NCBI GenBank assembly: GCA_964383815.1 | Contig: CAYLIC010000037.1 | Span: 1 to 20,961 of the forward strand | DNA from: UBA11524 sp964383815 | Lineage (GTDB): Bacteria; Bacillota; Clostridia; Christensenellales; Aristaeellaceae | Direction of reading: 5' to 3' | Length of the DNA stretch: 20,961 nt | In this document: piece by piece, positions 1-6,852 of the stretch | Position numbering within the stretch: position 1 is the first letter of the stretch | How the letters are laid out: each line of letters begins with the position of its first letter | Notes under the pieces: generated by a model | Database searches by the model: none | What the model was told of the DNA's origin: nothing | Seen by the model: only the letters and a program-made list of their open reading frames with translations | Position numbers and translations under genes: made by a program

Positions 1-2
1 AA

Positions 3-29
3 GCGGTCAGGCCGTTAAGGTCTGACCGC
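3..29 (-). terminator. Hairpin terminator behind the LacI-family gene
   Basis: Arms GCGGTCAGGCC (3-13) and GGTCTGACCGC (19-29) form an 11-bp stem with one G-T wobble and loop GTTAA. It lies 3 bases beyond the LacI-family stop codon. Read on the minus strand the stem is followed by TT at the window edge, so the rest of any U-tract cannot be seen. Confidence 0.7.
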
Positions 30-32
30 AGA

Positions 33-1049
33 TCATTTTTGTGCCACTGAGTCGCGTTCAACCAGCGAAACATCCACCACCACATGTCGGTCACGGATGC
101 TGCTGTCTTCGATGGCTTCCATCAACATATCTACAACATGCTTTGCTTTGTCCCTGACGCTCTGTCCCACTGTTGTCAGTGCAGGCGAAATAAGTTTGGA
201 AAGTCTGGAATCGTCAAAGCCAACCACAGAAATATCACCGGGCACGTTCAGTCCCTTCGCTTGAAAGGCTTTGATGATACCGCAAGCGATCAGATCTTCT
301 GTTGCTACCATTGCCGTTGGCCGGTGCTGGAGCTCCGCAACGGTACTGCCGATCCTCTCGCCACCCTCCTGATGCACTGCATCATCGAGCACCCATGCAG
401 GATTGACAGCTATGCCATATTCCTTCAGCGCATCCTGATAGCCGCGATAGCGCTCCTGAATAACCATCGACGAGCTGATTCGCGGAGAAGCAAAGCCAAT
501 ATCCCGGTGTCCTTTTTCCAGCAGGTGTTTCGTTGCCAGATAGCCACCCTTGTAGTCATCCAGGCATACGGACATCATGGACAAGTCATCAAAGTGTCGA
601 TCAAGCACGACCAGGGGCGCTTCACTGTTTTTAACCAGCTCATATGTGATCGTGTCCTCATGCGGAACAACGAGAATGGAGCCGTCTGTCTGCCATGTCC
701 GCTGGATCTCAAGCACCTCATCCACGGTTCTGAAGGAACAGATCATCACATAGTACTGCCTCTCGCGCAAGATTGACTCCAGCATGCCTGTCACCTGACC
801 CACATAGGGATCAAGCAGCAGGCTGTCCGGCGTTTCATACCAGATGGGCAGTAGAATGGTGATGATGTGTGAAGCCTTCGAAATCAGACTGCGCGCTGCC
901 ATGTTGGGCACATAATTATGCTTTTTCATAATCTCGCGGATGCGCTGCGCAGTTGCTTTGGAAACACGGGAATGATTGTTGTTGATGACATTCGATACCG
1001 TCATCACGCTGACGCCAGCTTCTGCTGCAATTTCCTTGATCGTAACCAA
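33..1049 (-). CDS. LacI/GalR-family transcriptional regulator
   Basis: Dimeric DNA-binding repressor whose periplasmic-binding-protein-like domain probably senses a sugar or related metabolite; the ligand cannot be read from sequence. From the proposed start, an N-terminal helix-turn-helix (VTIKEIAAEAGVSVMTVSNV, about residues 2-21) is followed by the hinge helix NMAARSL near residue 50 and then a full effector domain ending in a typical SLVERDS tail. Total length of 338 residues is normal. I chose TTG at 1049: it has GGAAGG 8 bases upstream and gives the standard MVTIKEIA start. The ATG at 1070 lies only about 10 bases after the predicted transcription start and has no leader for a ribosome site. 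GC is near 53% in a sampled 60-base line, below that of its neighbours, which hints at transfer. Its target is unknown; the distant kduID operon is one speculative possibility. Confidence 0.93.
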   Translation of the reverse strand: MVTIKEIAAEAGVSVMTVSNVINNNHSRVSKATAQRIREIMKKHNYVPNMAARSLISKASHIITILLPIWYETPDSLLLDPYVGQVTGMLESILRERQYYVMICSFRTVDEVLEIQRTWQTDGSILVVPHEDTITYELVKNSEAPLVVLDRHFDDLSMMSVCLDDYKGGYLATKHLLEKGHRDIGFASPRISSSMVIQERYRGYQDALKEYGIAVNPAWVLDDAVHQEGGERIGSTVAELQHRPTAMVATEDLIACGIIKAFQAKGLNVPGDISVVGFDDSRLSKLISPALTTVGQSVRDKAKHVVDMLMEAIEDSSIRDRHVVVDVSLVERDSVAQK

Positions 1050-1085
1050 CGCCAATACCTTCCATATCATTTATCGTTCAACTTC

Positions 1086-1114
1086 ATCATAGCGATTTGT
1101 TGATTGTTTGTCAA
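1086..1114 (-). promoter_or_regulatory. Consensus sigma-A promoter of the LacI-family gene
   Basis: On the minus strand, -35 TTGACA (1114-1109), a 17-base spacer and -10 TATGAT (1091-1086). The -35 matches consensus fully and the -10 at five of six positions. Transcription would begin near 1079, leaving a leader of about 30 bases before the TTG start at 1049. Confidence 0.8.
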
Positions 1115-1223
1115 GAGGAGTTTAGGCATCAGGCGATTCTGCTGCATGTCTATATGTTAAGGGACAGGCCGTGGCTTTCAGCAAAAGAATAGATGGATAA
1201 AAATACCCTTGACAAATCACATT

Positions 1224-1270
1224 CCACTTTTCCGAGGATTTGCGCTCCGTCACCGTCTGACGGACTTCCT
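1224..1270. repeat. Intergenic repeat, copy 1, running into the 3' end of uvrB
   Basis: This segment shares most bases with 5211-5275. The common core contains CGAGGA-TTGCGCTCCGTCAC with single differences, and flanking blocks CCACTTTT and CTGACGG also match. Copy 1 lacks the central GC-rich hairpin of copy 2. The last codons and stop codon of uvrB (1250-1270) lie inside it. The rest of 1115-1249 shows no gene and no strong hairpin. Confidence 0.6.
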
Positions 1271-3271
1271 GGCCCGGGGGGCGCGGGAGCGGCGCTGCTG
1301 GGTGTCGGGCTTTTGGGGTGCTTCGCCGCGGAGGGTCAGCAGCTGGTCGCGGAGCTTGGCGGCTTTTTCAAATTCCAGCGCTTTGGCGGCGGTCAGCATC
1401 TGGTCCTCAATCTGCCGCATGAGGGCGGCACGCTCGTCCTCCGTCAGCGCGGTGGGCGAGGCTGCCTCCGCTGCCCTGGTAATCTCCAGCACATCGCGGA
1501 TGGCGTTGCGCACGGTTTCCGGCGTGATGCCGTTGGCCTGGTTGTAGGCCTGCTGCAGGGCGCGGCGGCGGTTGGTTTCCGTAATGGCGCGCATCATGCT
1601 GTCGGTCATCACATCGGCGTACATAATCACCCGCCCGTCTGCATTCCGGGCGGCGCGGCCGATGGTCTGCACCAGGGAGGTTTCGCTGCGGAGGAAGCCT
1701 TCCTTGTCTGCATCCAGGATGGCTACCAGGGAAACCTCCGGCAGGTCAAGGCCTTCGCGGAGCAGGTTGATGCCCACCAGCACATCGTATTCCCCCAGGC
1801 GCAGGTCGCGGATAAGCTGCATGCGCTCCATGGTCTGAATGTCGCTGTGCAGGTAGCGGACGCGAATCTCCAGCTCCTTCAGGTAGTCCGTCAGGCTTTC
1901 CGCCATGCGCTTGGTCAGCGTGGTTACCAGGATGCGCTCCTTCCGGGCAATCACCCGGCGGATCTCGCCCACCAGGTCATCCACCTGGCCGGTGGCCTTG
2001 CGCACAACAATCTCCGGGTCCAGCAGGCCTGTGGGGCGGATAATCTGCTCCACCACCTGCTGGGCCCGCTCCATTTCATAGGGGCCGGGCGTGGCGGAAA
2101 CGAAGATGGTCTGGCGGATCCGCTGCTCGAACTCCTGAAACAACAGCGGCCTGTTGTCGTAGGCAGAGGGCAGGCGGAAGCCGTATTCCACCAGGGTGTC
2201 CTTCCGGGCCCGGTCGCCGTTGTACATGGCGCGTATCTGCGGAATGGTCACATGGCTTTCATCAATGAAGCAAAGGAAATCCCTGGGGAAGTAGTCCAGC
2301 AGGGAGTAGGGCGCATCCCCGGGCTGGCGACCATCGAAATACCGGCTATAGTTCTCTATGCCCTGGCAGAAGCCAATCTCCCGCATCATCTCCATGTCGT
2401 AATGGGTGCGCTGGGCAATGCGCTGGGCCTCCAGCAGCTTGCCTTCATGCTCAAAGGTGGCAATGCGCTCCTGCAGGTCGTGTTCAATCACCGCCAGGTT
2501 CTCCTCCAGGTGGGAGTGATCCGTAGCGTAATGGGTGGCAGGGAAGATGCCCACATGCTCCAGCACAGCCAGCACATGCCCGCTGACGGCGTCAATCTGG
2601 CTGATACGGTCAATCTCATCGCCGAAGAACTCAATGCGCAGGGCATGCTCGTGTTCGCCGGCGGGGATGATTTCCACCGTGTCCCCGCGGACGCGGAAGG
2701 TGCCGCGAACAAAGTCAATATCGTTCCGGGCATACTGGATGTCAATCAGCGCCCGGAGCAGGCTGTCCCGCCCAAGGGGCATGCCGGGCCGGAGGGAAAT
2801 CATCTGTCCCTCATACTCGCTGGGGTCGCCCATGGAGTAGATGCAGCTGACGGAGGCCACGATAATCACATCCGTCCGCTCCCGCAGGGCGGCGGTGGCG
2901 GAGTGCCGCAGCCGGTCAATCTCCTCGTTAATGGAGGCATCCTTTTCAATATAGGTATCGGAGGAAGCGATGTAGGCCTCCGGCTGGTAGTAATCGTAAT
3001 ACGAAACGAAATACTCCACACGGCTGTCCGGAAAGAAGGCCTTCAGCTCGGAGCAGAGCTGGGCCGCCAGGGTCTTGTTGTGGGCGATGACCAGGGTAGG
3101 CTTCTGCACCTGTTCAATCACGGAGGCCATGGTGAACGTCTTGCCGGAGCCTGTTACGCCCAGGAGCACCTGCTTGTCCAGGCCGTCCTTCACGCCCTGG
3201 GCCAGGGCGGCAATGGCCTCCGGCTGATCGCCGCTGGGTTGATAGGGAGCCTTGAGCACAAATCGGTTCAT
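1250..3271 (-). CDS. uvrB: Excinuclease ABC subunit B
   Basis: Damage-verification helicase of nucleotide excision repair: receives the lesion from UvrA, inserts its beta-hairpin into the duplex and recruits UvrC. The protein is 673 residues, the usual length. Seen in order: N-terminal FVLKAPYQPSGDQPEAI, Walker A GVTGSGKT (38-45), the beta-hairpin region beginning YYDYYQPEAY (91-100), the helicase box DESHVTIPQ, motif VI QTIGRAARN and a C-terminal UVR domain (LMRQIEDQMLTAAKALEFEKAAKLRDQL). The start at 3271 has GGAGG 5 bases upstream; an upstream in-frame ATG at 3298 would place coding sequence across the SOS operator, so it was rejected. The last residues (RKSVRR) are encoded inside an intergenic repeat. 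uvrA is not adjacent. The LexA box upstream indicates SOS induction. Confidence 0.97.
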   Translation of the reverse strand: MNRFVLKAPYQPSGDQPEAIAALAQGVKDGLDKQVLLGVTGSGKTFTMASVIEQVQKPTLVIAHNKTLAAQLCSELKAFFPDSRVEYFVSYYDYYQPEAYIASSDTYIEKDASINEEIDRLRHSATAALRERTDVIIVASVSCIYSMGDPSEYEGQMISLRPGMPLGRDSLLRALIDIQYARNDIDFVRGTFRVRGDTVEIIPAGEHEHALRIEFFGDEIDRISQIDAVSGHVLAVLEHVGIFPATHYATDHSHLEENLAVIEHDLQERIATFEHEGKLLEAQRIAQRTHYDMEMMREIGFCQGIENYSRYFDGRQPGDAPYSLLDYFPRDFLCFIDESHVTIPQIRAMYNGDRARKDTLVEYGFRLPSAYDNRPLLFQEFEQRIRQTIFVSATPGPYEMERAQQVVEQIIRPTGLLDPEIVVRKATGQVDDLVGEIRRVIARKERILVTTLTKRMAESLTDYLKELEIRVRYLHSDIQTMERMQLIRDLRLGEYDVLVGINLLREGLDLPEVSLVAILDADKEGFLRSETSLVQTIGRAARNADGRVIMYADVMTDSMMRAITETNRRRALQQAYNQANGITPETVRNAIRDVLEITRAAEAASPTALTEDERAALMRQIEDQMLTAAKALEFEKAAKLRDQLLTLRGEAPQKPDTQQRRSRAPRARKSVRR

Positions 3272-3282
3272 ACACACCTCCG

Positions 3283-3296
3283 CGAACATGTGTTCC
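3283..3296. promoter_or_regulatory. LexA (SOS) operator of uvrB
   Basis: CGAACATGTGTTCC matches the Bacillus-type LexA consensus CGAAC-RNRY-GTTYC at every position. It lies directly after the -10 of the uvrB promoter, over the expected transcription start, and just upstream of the ribosome binding site. Bound LexA should block initiation. Confidence 0.88.
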
Positions 3297-3303
3297 ACAA
3301 AGC

Positions 3304-3332
3304 ATCATACCACAATTATCCGCCTGCGTAAA
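3304..3332 (-). promoter_or_regulatory. uvrB promoter
   Basis: On the minus strand, -35 TTTACG (3332-3327, four of six), a 17-base spacer and -10 TATGAT (3309-3304, five of six). The LexA box begins 7 bases downstream of the -10. Confidence 0.7.
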
Positions 3333-3345
3333 GGGGGAACATGGC

Positions 3346-3374
3346 TTGCCAGACGGAGAAATTCAGGGTATAAT
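3346..3374 (+). promoter_or_regulatory. Promoter of the membrane-protein/phosphoesterase operon
   Basis: -35 TTGCCA (3346-3351), a 17-base spacer and a perfect -10 TATAAT (3369-3374), divergent from the uvrB promoter. A leader of about 28 bases precedes the ATG at 3409. Confidence 0.75.
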
Positions 3375-3408
3375 GCCAGTGTGAATACCACGCAAAGGAG
3401 CTTGCAAT

Positions 3409-3567
3409 ATGGCAAAAACACAAGCCAAGGCCCGGCGCGGCAGCTGGCTGCTGCCCCTGATATTTGCAGTGCCGTTTCTGTGTGCGGCTGCGGCTGCACT
3501 GCTTTTGTGGGGCGATAAGCTGCGGGAGCTGATTGGCATTGCGGTGAAACTGGCGGTGATTGCATGA
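3409..3567 (+). CDS. Small single-pass membrane protein (52 aa), unknown function
   Basis: I do not recognise this protein. It starts with ATG behind a good ribosome site (AAAGGAG, 8 bases upstream) and about 30 bases after a strong promoter. A basic N-terminus (MAKTQAKARRGS) leads into one hydrophobic helix, about residues 14-35, rich in Ala and Leu, then a short tail with DKLRELIGIAVKLAVIA that could form an amphipathic helix. The positive N-terminus suggests an N-in orientation. Its stop overlaps the next ATG as ATGA (3564-3567), so translation of the two is probably coupled. The case for a real gene rests on promoter, ribosome site, composition and coupling, not on homology. It may act with the 303-residue membrane protein that follows. 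Confidence 0.72.
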   Translation: MAKTQAKARRGSWLLPLIFAVPFLCAAAAALLLWGDKLRELIGIAVKLAVIA

Positions 3568-4475
3568 AGGAGATTCGCTTGCCCGGCAGGGTGGCCCATG
3601 GCGCAGCCTGGGTGCTGACCCTGCTGCTGACCCTGTGCCTGACCATGACCTGCCTGGGCTGGCAGGCGGCCCGGGTGCTGACGGATGCATCCCTCCACGA
3701 GGGTGTGGCCCTGGACAGCCGGGTGCAGTCTGCCCAGATGGCGCGCATTGAGGAAAAGGTTGCCCAGCTGGCGGCGGACTATGCCTTTCAGCCGGAAACC
3801 ATAATGAGCCTGATTGATGAGGAATCGCTGGCGGACTACAACAGGCAGGTGACCCGGTGGTGGATGGGGCTGTTCCAGCCGGAGCCAGAGCTGGAGGCGC
3901 CCTCCTGGGACACCAGCGCCATGGAGCAGGCCGTCCGGGAGGATGCCCTGTTTCAGGAGAGCACAGCCGCCAACATGCGGCGCACCATTGCCAGGGACAA
4001 GGTGGCCTACCAGGCAGGCCAGGCCATTCGGCGGGCGGTGCTGCCTGTGCGGGCGGATATCCTTGCTGCCCTGATGCCCACGGTGACGGAGCGGGTGAAC
4101 CTGCCTGCACTGGCCCATGGGGTTCGCCTGCTGCCGGCGCTGTGCGGCGCGGTGGCATGCCTGGCGGCGCTGCTGCTGCTGGCGGTGATGCATGCCCGGC
4201 TGAGCAAGGCGGCACTGTACCTAGGCGCGGGCCTGGGCGCGGCGGGCCTGTGCACCCTGGGCCTGTGCCTGATGGCAGGCCTGCCGGGCATCAGCGGGCT
4301 GGTGGGGCAGGTCAGCAGCCTGCTGGCCTTGCAGCTGAAGCTGCTGGGCGGCGCGCTTTTGCGCCAGGCAGGCATTTTTGCGGCGGCTGCGCTGCTGCTG
4401 GGCATGGGGCTGATTGCCCTGCACCAGCGGGACATGCGCCGCCTGTGCAAGCGCGAAGGGAGCACCCAGGCATGA
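3564..4475 (+). CDS. Four-helix membrane protein of unknown function (303 aa)
   Basis: No family is recognised. The ATG overlaps the stop of the 52-residue gene. Hydrophobic segments lie at about residues 14-36, 187-209, 215-239 and 265-287. Between the first and second is a largely polar stretch of about 150 residues with many charged positions, predicted outside the cell if the basic N-terminus (KEIRLPGRV) is inside. It includes a helix-like segment, RIEEKVAQLAADYAF (61-75), and a Trp-rich patch RWWMGLF (98-104). The C-terminus is basic (RDMRRLCKREG) and would be cytoplasmic. The layout, a large outside loop followed by a three-helix bundle, could suit a sensor or a complex partner, but that is guesswork. 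It overlaps the phosphoesterase gene by 4 bases, so the two products may work together. Confidence 0.82.
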   Translation: MKEIRLPGRVAHGAAWVLTLLLTLCLTMTCLGWQAARVLTDASLHEGVALDSRVQSAQMARIEEKVAQLAADYAFQPETIMSLIDEESLADYNRQVTRWWMGLFQPEPELEAPSWDTSAMEQAVREDALFQESTAANMRRTIARDKVAYQAGQAIRRAVLPVRADILAALMPTVTERVNLPALAHGVRLLPALCGAVACLAALLLLAVMHARLSKAALYLGAGLGAAGLCTLGLCLMAGLPGISGLVGQVSSLLALQLKLLGGALLRQAGIFAAAALLLGMGLIALHQRDMRRLCKREGSTQA

Positions 4476-5167
4476 ACCGCCAGGTGAACCATGCATCCCT
4501 TGCCTCGCCCAAGATTCCATCGGCGCTGACCCTGGCCCTGGTGGCAGACCTGCACAACGGCCCCTATGAGGACATTCTGCCCCATTTGCAGGGCGTGGAT
4601 GCGGTGCTGATCCTGGGCGATCTGATTAACCGCCACAGGGCAGGCTATGCCAACGCGGCAGGCTTTTTGCGGGAGGCACCCAGGCTGGCGCCTACCTTCT
4701 ATGCCATTGGCAATCACGAGTGGCGCACCCGTCAGCGGGAGGAATACTGGCCGCTGGTGCTGAAAAGCGATGCTACCGTGCTGGACAATGCTTGTGTGCC
4801 CTTTGGCGGCATCACCCTTGGGGCGCTCAGCGCTGCACCCAGGGAGAAGATAGACCGGCGCCTGGTGGCGGACATGGCTGCCCAGCCCGGCTTCAAGCTG
4901 CTGATGTGCCACCACCCGGAGTGGTTCCGGCGGTATGTTGCGCCCTATGATATTGACCTGACGCTGGCGGGCCACGCCCACGGCGGTCAGGTGCGCATTG
5001 GCAGCCAGGGCCTGTACGCACCCGGGCAAGGCCTGCTGCCCAGGCTGACCGGCGGCTGGTATTTCGACCGCCGCCTGCTGGTGAGCCGCGGGCTGACCAA
5101 CTCCGCCGGCGCACCCAGGCTCAACAACCCCTGCGAGCTGATTCTGCTGCACCTGCAGCCGCTGTAA
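4472..5167 (+). CDS. Calcineurin-like metallophosphoesterase (YkuE/YaeI type)
   Basis: Two-metal phosphoesterase of 231 residues. All family motifs are present: D26-L-H28, G49-D50, GNHE (80-83), the histidines of CHHPE (H147/H148) and GHAHGG (167-172), which together bind the dinuclear metal centre. The substrate is unknown. Relatives called YkuE/YaeI act on UDP-diacylglucosamine or related lipid phosphates at the membrane, and the GHAHGGQ...PG pattern near the C-terminus resembles that group. There is no signal or membrane segment of its own; co-translation with two membrane proteins could explain a membrane-linked role. The start at 4472 overlaps the upstream stop (ATGA) and has GGGAG 9 bases before it. 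The frame stays open much further upstream, but that stretch is antiphase to the membrane-protein gene. Confidence 0.92.
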   Translation: MNRQVNHASLASPKIPSALTLALVADLHNGPYEDILPHLQGVDAVLILGDLINRHRAGYANAAGFLREAPRLAPTFYAIGNHEWRTRQREEYWPLVLKSDATVLDNACVPFGGITLGALSAAPREKIDRRLVADMAAQPGFKLLMCHHPEWFRRYVAPYDIDLTLAGHAHGGQVRIGSQGLYAPGQGLLPRLTGGWYFDRRLLVSRGLTNSAGAPRLNNPCELILLHLQPL

Positions 5168-5186
5168 GCACCCGATGCGGGTGCTT
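5166..5186 (+). terminator. Terminator stem-loop, first copy, lacking a U-tract
   Basis: Arms AAGCACCCG and CGGGTGCTT with loop ATG begin inside the metallophosphoesterase stop codon. The arm is followed by CTGCG, not T residues, so this copy alone should terminate poorly. The identical 21 bases recur at 5401-5421, where a T-run does follow. Confidence 0.65.
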
Positions 5187-5400
5187 CTGCGTGTCGAAAA
5201 AGTGGCAGAGCCACTTTTTCGAGGAATTGCGCTCCGTCACTGTCAGGCCTGCAGGCAGGCCTGACGGCCGTTCCTCCGCGTAAGGAAAGTTTCCGGCGGA
5301 GCCGGAAACGCCCCGCCCGCGCGGCAAAGCCCCGCGATACGAATGCAGTCAGAGGGCCTGCGGGCCCTCCGACACCTCCCGGAGGTTTTTTGACAGGCTG
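5187..5400. repeat. Palindrome-rich intergenic element between two copies of a terminator hairpin
   Basis: About 214 bases with no plausible gene but several perfect inverted repeats in series. These are TCGAAAAAGTGGC/GCCACTTTTTCGA (5194-5222, 13-bp arms, 3-base gap), GTCAGGCCTGC/GCAGGCCTGAC (5242-5265), GTTTCCGGC/GCCGGAAAC (5289-5309), GAGGGCC/GGCCCTC (about 5352-5369) and ACCTCC/GGAGGT (5374-5386). Part of it (5211-5275) matches the repeat at the 3' end of uvrB. The composition resembles REP- or MITE-like intergenic elements; no transposase or clear terminal inverted repeat is visible. Confidence 0.6.
5374..5391 (+). terminator. Terminator inside the intergenic element
   Basis: A short stem, ACCTCC (5374-5379) with GGAGGT (5381-5386), runs straight into six T residues (5386-5391). 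This has the form of an intrinsic terminator on the plus strand, although the stem is short. Confidence 0.5.
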
Positions 5401-5426
5401 AAGCACCCGATGCGGGTGCTTTTTTT
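5401..5426 (+). terminator. Intrinsic terminator, second copy, with U-tract
   Basis: The same 9-bp stem as at 5166-5186 (AAGCACCCG/CGGGTGCTT, loop ATG) runs into a seven-T run (5420-5426). This is a complete intrinsic terminator for the upstream operon, separated from its gene by the palindromic element. Confidence 0.8.
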
Positions 5427-5457
5427 CAACAGGAAAGCGTTAGTTTTCCCGCGGCGC

Positions 5458-5486
5458 TTGCATGGGCGCGCAAGTTCCATTATAAT
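5458..5486 (+). promoter_or_regulatory. Probable promoter of the cca operon
   Basis: A perfect -10 TATAAT (5481-5486) with TTGCAT (5458-5463) 17 bases upstream as a weak -35. Transcription would start near 5493, giving a short leader carrying AGGAG (5496-5500) before the GTG start. Confidence 0.6.
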
Positions 5487-5508
5487 AAGCGGGTTAGGAG
5501 TGATTTGT

Positions 5509-6852
5509 GTGAGGTTTGCGCTGCCAGCGGCTGCGGAGTTTATCATCAACAGGCTGAACGAATGCGGCTACCAGGCCTATGCCGTGGGCGGCTGTGTGCG
5601 GGATTCCCTGCTGGGCGCAACGCCCAGGGACTGGGACATCTGCACCTCTGCCTTGCCGGAGGACATGCAGCGGGTGTTTGCGGGCCAGCATGTGGTGGAA
5701 ACAGGCCTGAAGCACGGCACGCTGACCGTGGTAATCCATCATGTGCCCTATGAGGTGACCACCTTCCGGGTGGATGGGGAGTACACCGACCACCGTCACC
5801 CGGATCAGGTGCGCTTTGTGCAGGACGTGCGGGAGGACCTGGCCCGGCGGGACTTTACCGTCAATGCCATGGCCTATCACCCGGAAACCGGGCTGGTGGA
5901 TGCCTTTGGCGGGCAGGCCGACCTGGCGGCAGGCCTTATCCGCTGCGTGGGTGAGCCGGCGCGCCGCTTTGATGAGGACGCGCTGCGGATTCTCCGGGCG
6001 CTGCGGTTTGCCTCCACCTATGGTTTCGCCATTGAGGAAGAAACCGCCGCTGCCGTGCATAGCCTGAAGGGAACCCTGACCGGCGTGGCGGCGGAGCGCA
6101 TCCGTGCCGAGCTGGGCAAGCTGCTGTGCGGCAAGGGGGCAGGCGACATTCTGCGGCAGTATGCCGACGTTATCTTTCAGGTGCTGCCGGAGCTGGCACC
6201 CATGCGTGGCTTCGACCAGCACACACCCTTCCACCGCTACGATGTGTGGGAGCACACCCTCCGCGGGGTGGAGAGCATCCCTGCCAGCGAGGTGCTGCGG
6301 CTGACCATGCTCCTGCACGACAGCGGCAAGCCTGCCGCCTTCACCCTGGACGGGGATGGCGTGGGGCACGCCTGTGGGCACCAGGCCATATCAGCGGAAA
6401 TTGCAGACCGGGCGCTGGCAACCCTGCGTGTGGACAATGCCACCAGGGAGCGGGTGCTGCTGCTGGTGAAGCACCACGATATTCCACTGGATAACACGCC
6501 CCAGTGCCTGAAGCGCCGCCTGCACCAGTTTGGCGAGGAGGCGGTGCGCCAGCTGATTGAAGTGCGCCGGGCAGACATGATGGGCAAGGGAACCATGACA
6601 GCCGGGGAAATCAATGCCTGCGCAGACGGCCTTCGCCAGGCCCTGGACGCGCTGCTGGCAATGCAGCCTTGCGTAACGCTGAAGGAGCTGGCTGTCCGCG
6701 GCGGAGATATGATGCAGCTGGGCATCAGGGGCAAGGCCGTGGGGAAGTGCCTGGAATACTTGCTGAATGAAGTGATGGAAGACCGCCTGGCGAACGATGC
6801 GCACCAGCTGCTGGCAGCAGCGGAGCAATGGAAATTGGAGGCGATGGGATGA
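5509..6852 (+). CDS. cca: CCA-adding tRNA nucleotidyltransferase with HD domain
   Basis: Builds or repairs the 3' CCA end of tRNAs from CTP and ATP (class II poly(A) polymerase/CCA family), in the cytoplasm. From GTG at 5509 the protein has 447 residues. Visible: GGCVRD (27-32) and the catalytic carboxylates in RDWD (D41, D43); RRDFTVNAMAY (113-123); the nucleotide-recognition region RRFDEDALRILRALRFAST (152-170); and an HD domain with LLHDSGKP (H270, D271) plus downstream histidines, which may add phosphohydrolase activity. GTG 5509 was chosen because AGGAG lies 8 bases upstream. The longer frame from 5410 would begin in the loop of a terminator and span the promoter. The stop overlaps the next ATG (ATGA at 6849-6852). 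Confidence 0.95.
   Translation: MRFALPAAAEFIINRLNECGYQAYAVGGCVRDSLLGATPRDWDICTSALPEDMQRVFAGQHVVETGLKHGTLTVVIHHVPYEVTTFRVDGEYTDHRHPDQVRFVQDVREDLARRDFTVNAMAYHPETGLVDAFGGQADLAAGLIRCVGEPARRFDEDALRILRALRFASTYGFAIEEETAAAVHSLKGTLTGVAAERIRAELGKLLCGKGAGDILRQYADVIFQVLPELAPMRGFDQHTPFHRYDVWEHTLRGVESIPASEVLRLTMLLHDSGKPAAFTLDGDGVGHACGHQAISAEIADRALATLRVDNATRERVLLLVKHHDIPLDNTPQCLKRRLHQFGEEAVRQLIEVRRADMMGKGTMTAGEINACADGLRQALDALLAMQPCVTLKELAVRGGDMMQLGIRGKAVGKCLEYLLNEVMEDRLANDAHQLLAAAEQWKLEAMG

Noticed and set aside
3272..3298. Nine-residue extension of UvrB
   Set aside because: It lies across the LexA box and ribosome site.
1193..3331. Open frame of 712 codons on the plus strand opposite uvrB
   Set aside because: It mirrors uvrB in antisense, has the Gly/His/Leu/Gln-rich composition typical of GC-rich shadow frames, no family motifs and no ribosome site.
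4007..5152. Open frame of 381 codons opposite the membrane protein and phosphoesterase genes
   Set aside because: The phosphoesterase has all its catalytic motifs on the plus strand; the antisense product has none.
5410..5508. Upstream extension of cca from an ATG at 5410
   Set aside because: That ATG is the loop of the terminator hairpin and the extension crosses the TATAAT promoter; GTG at 5509 has a proper ribosome site.
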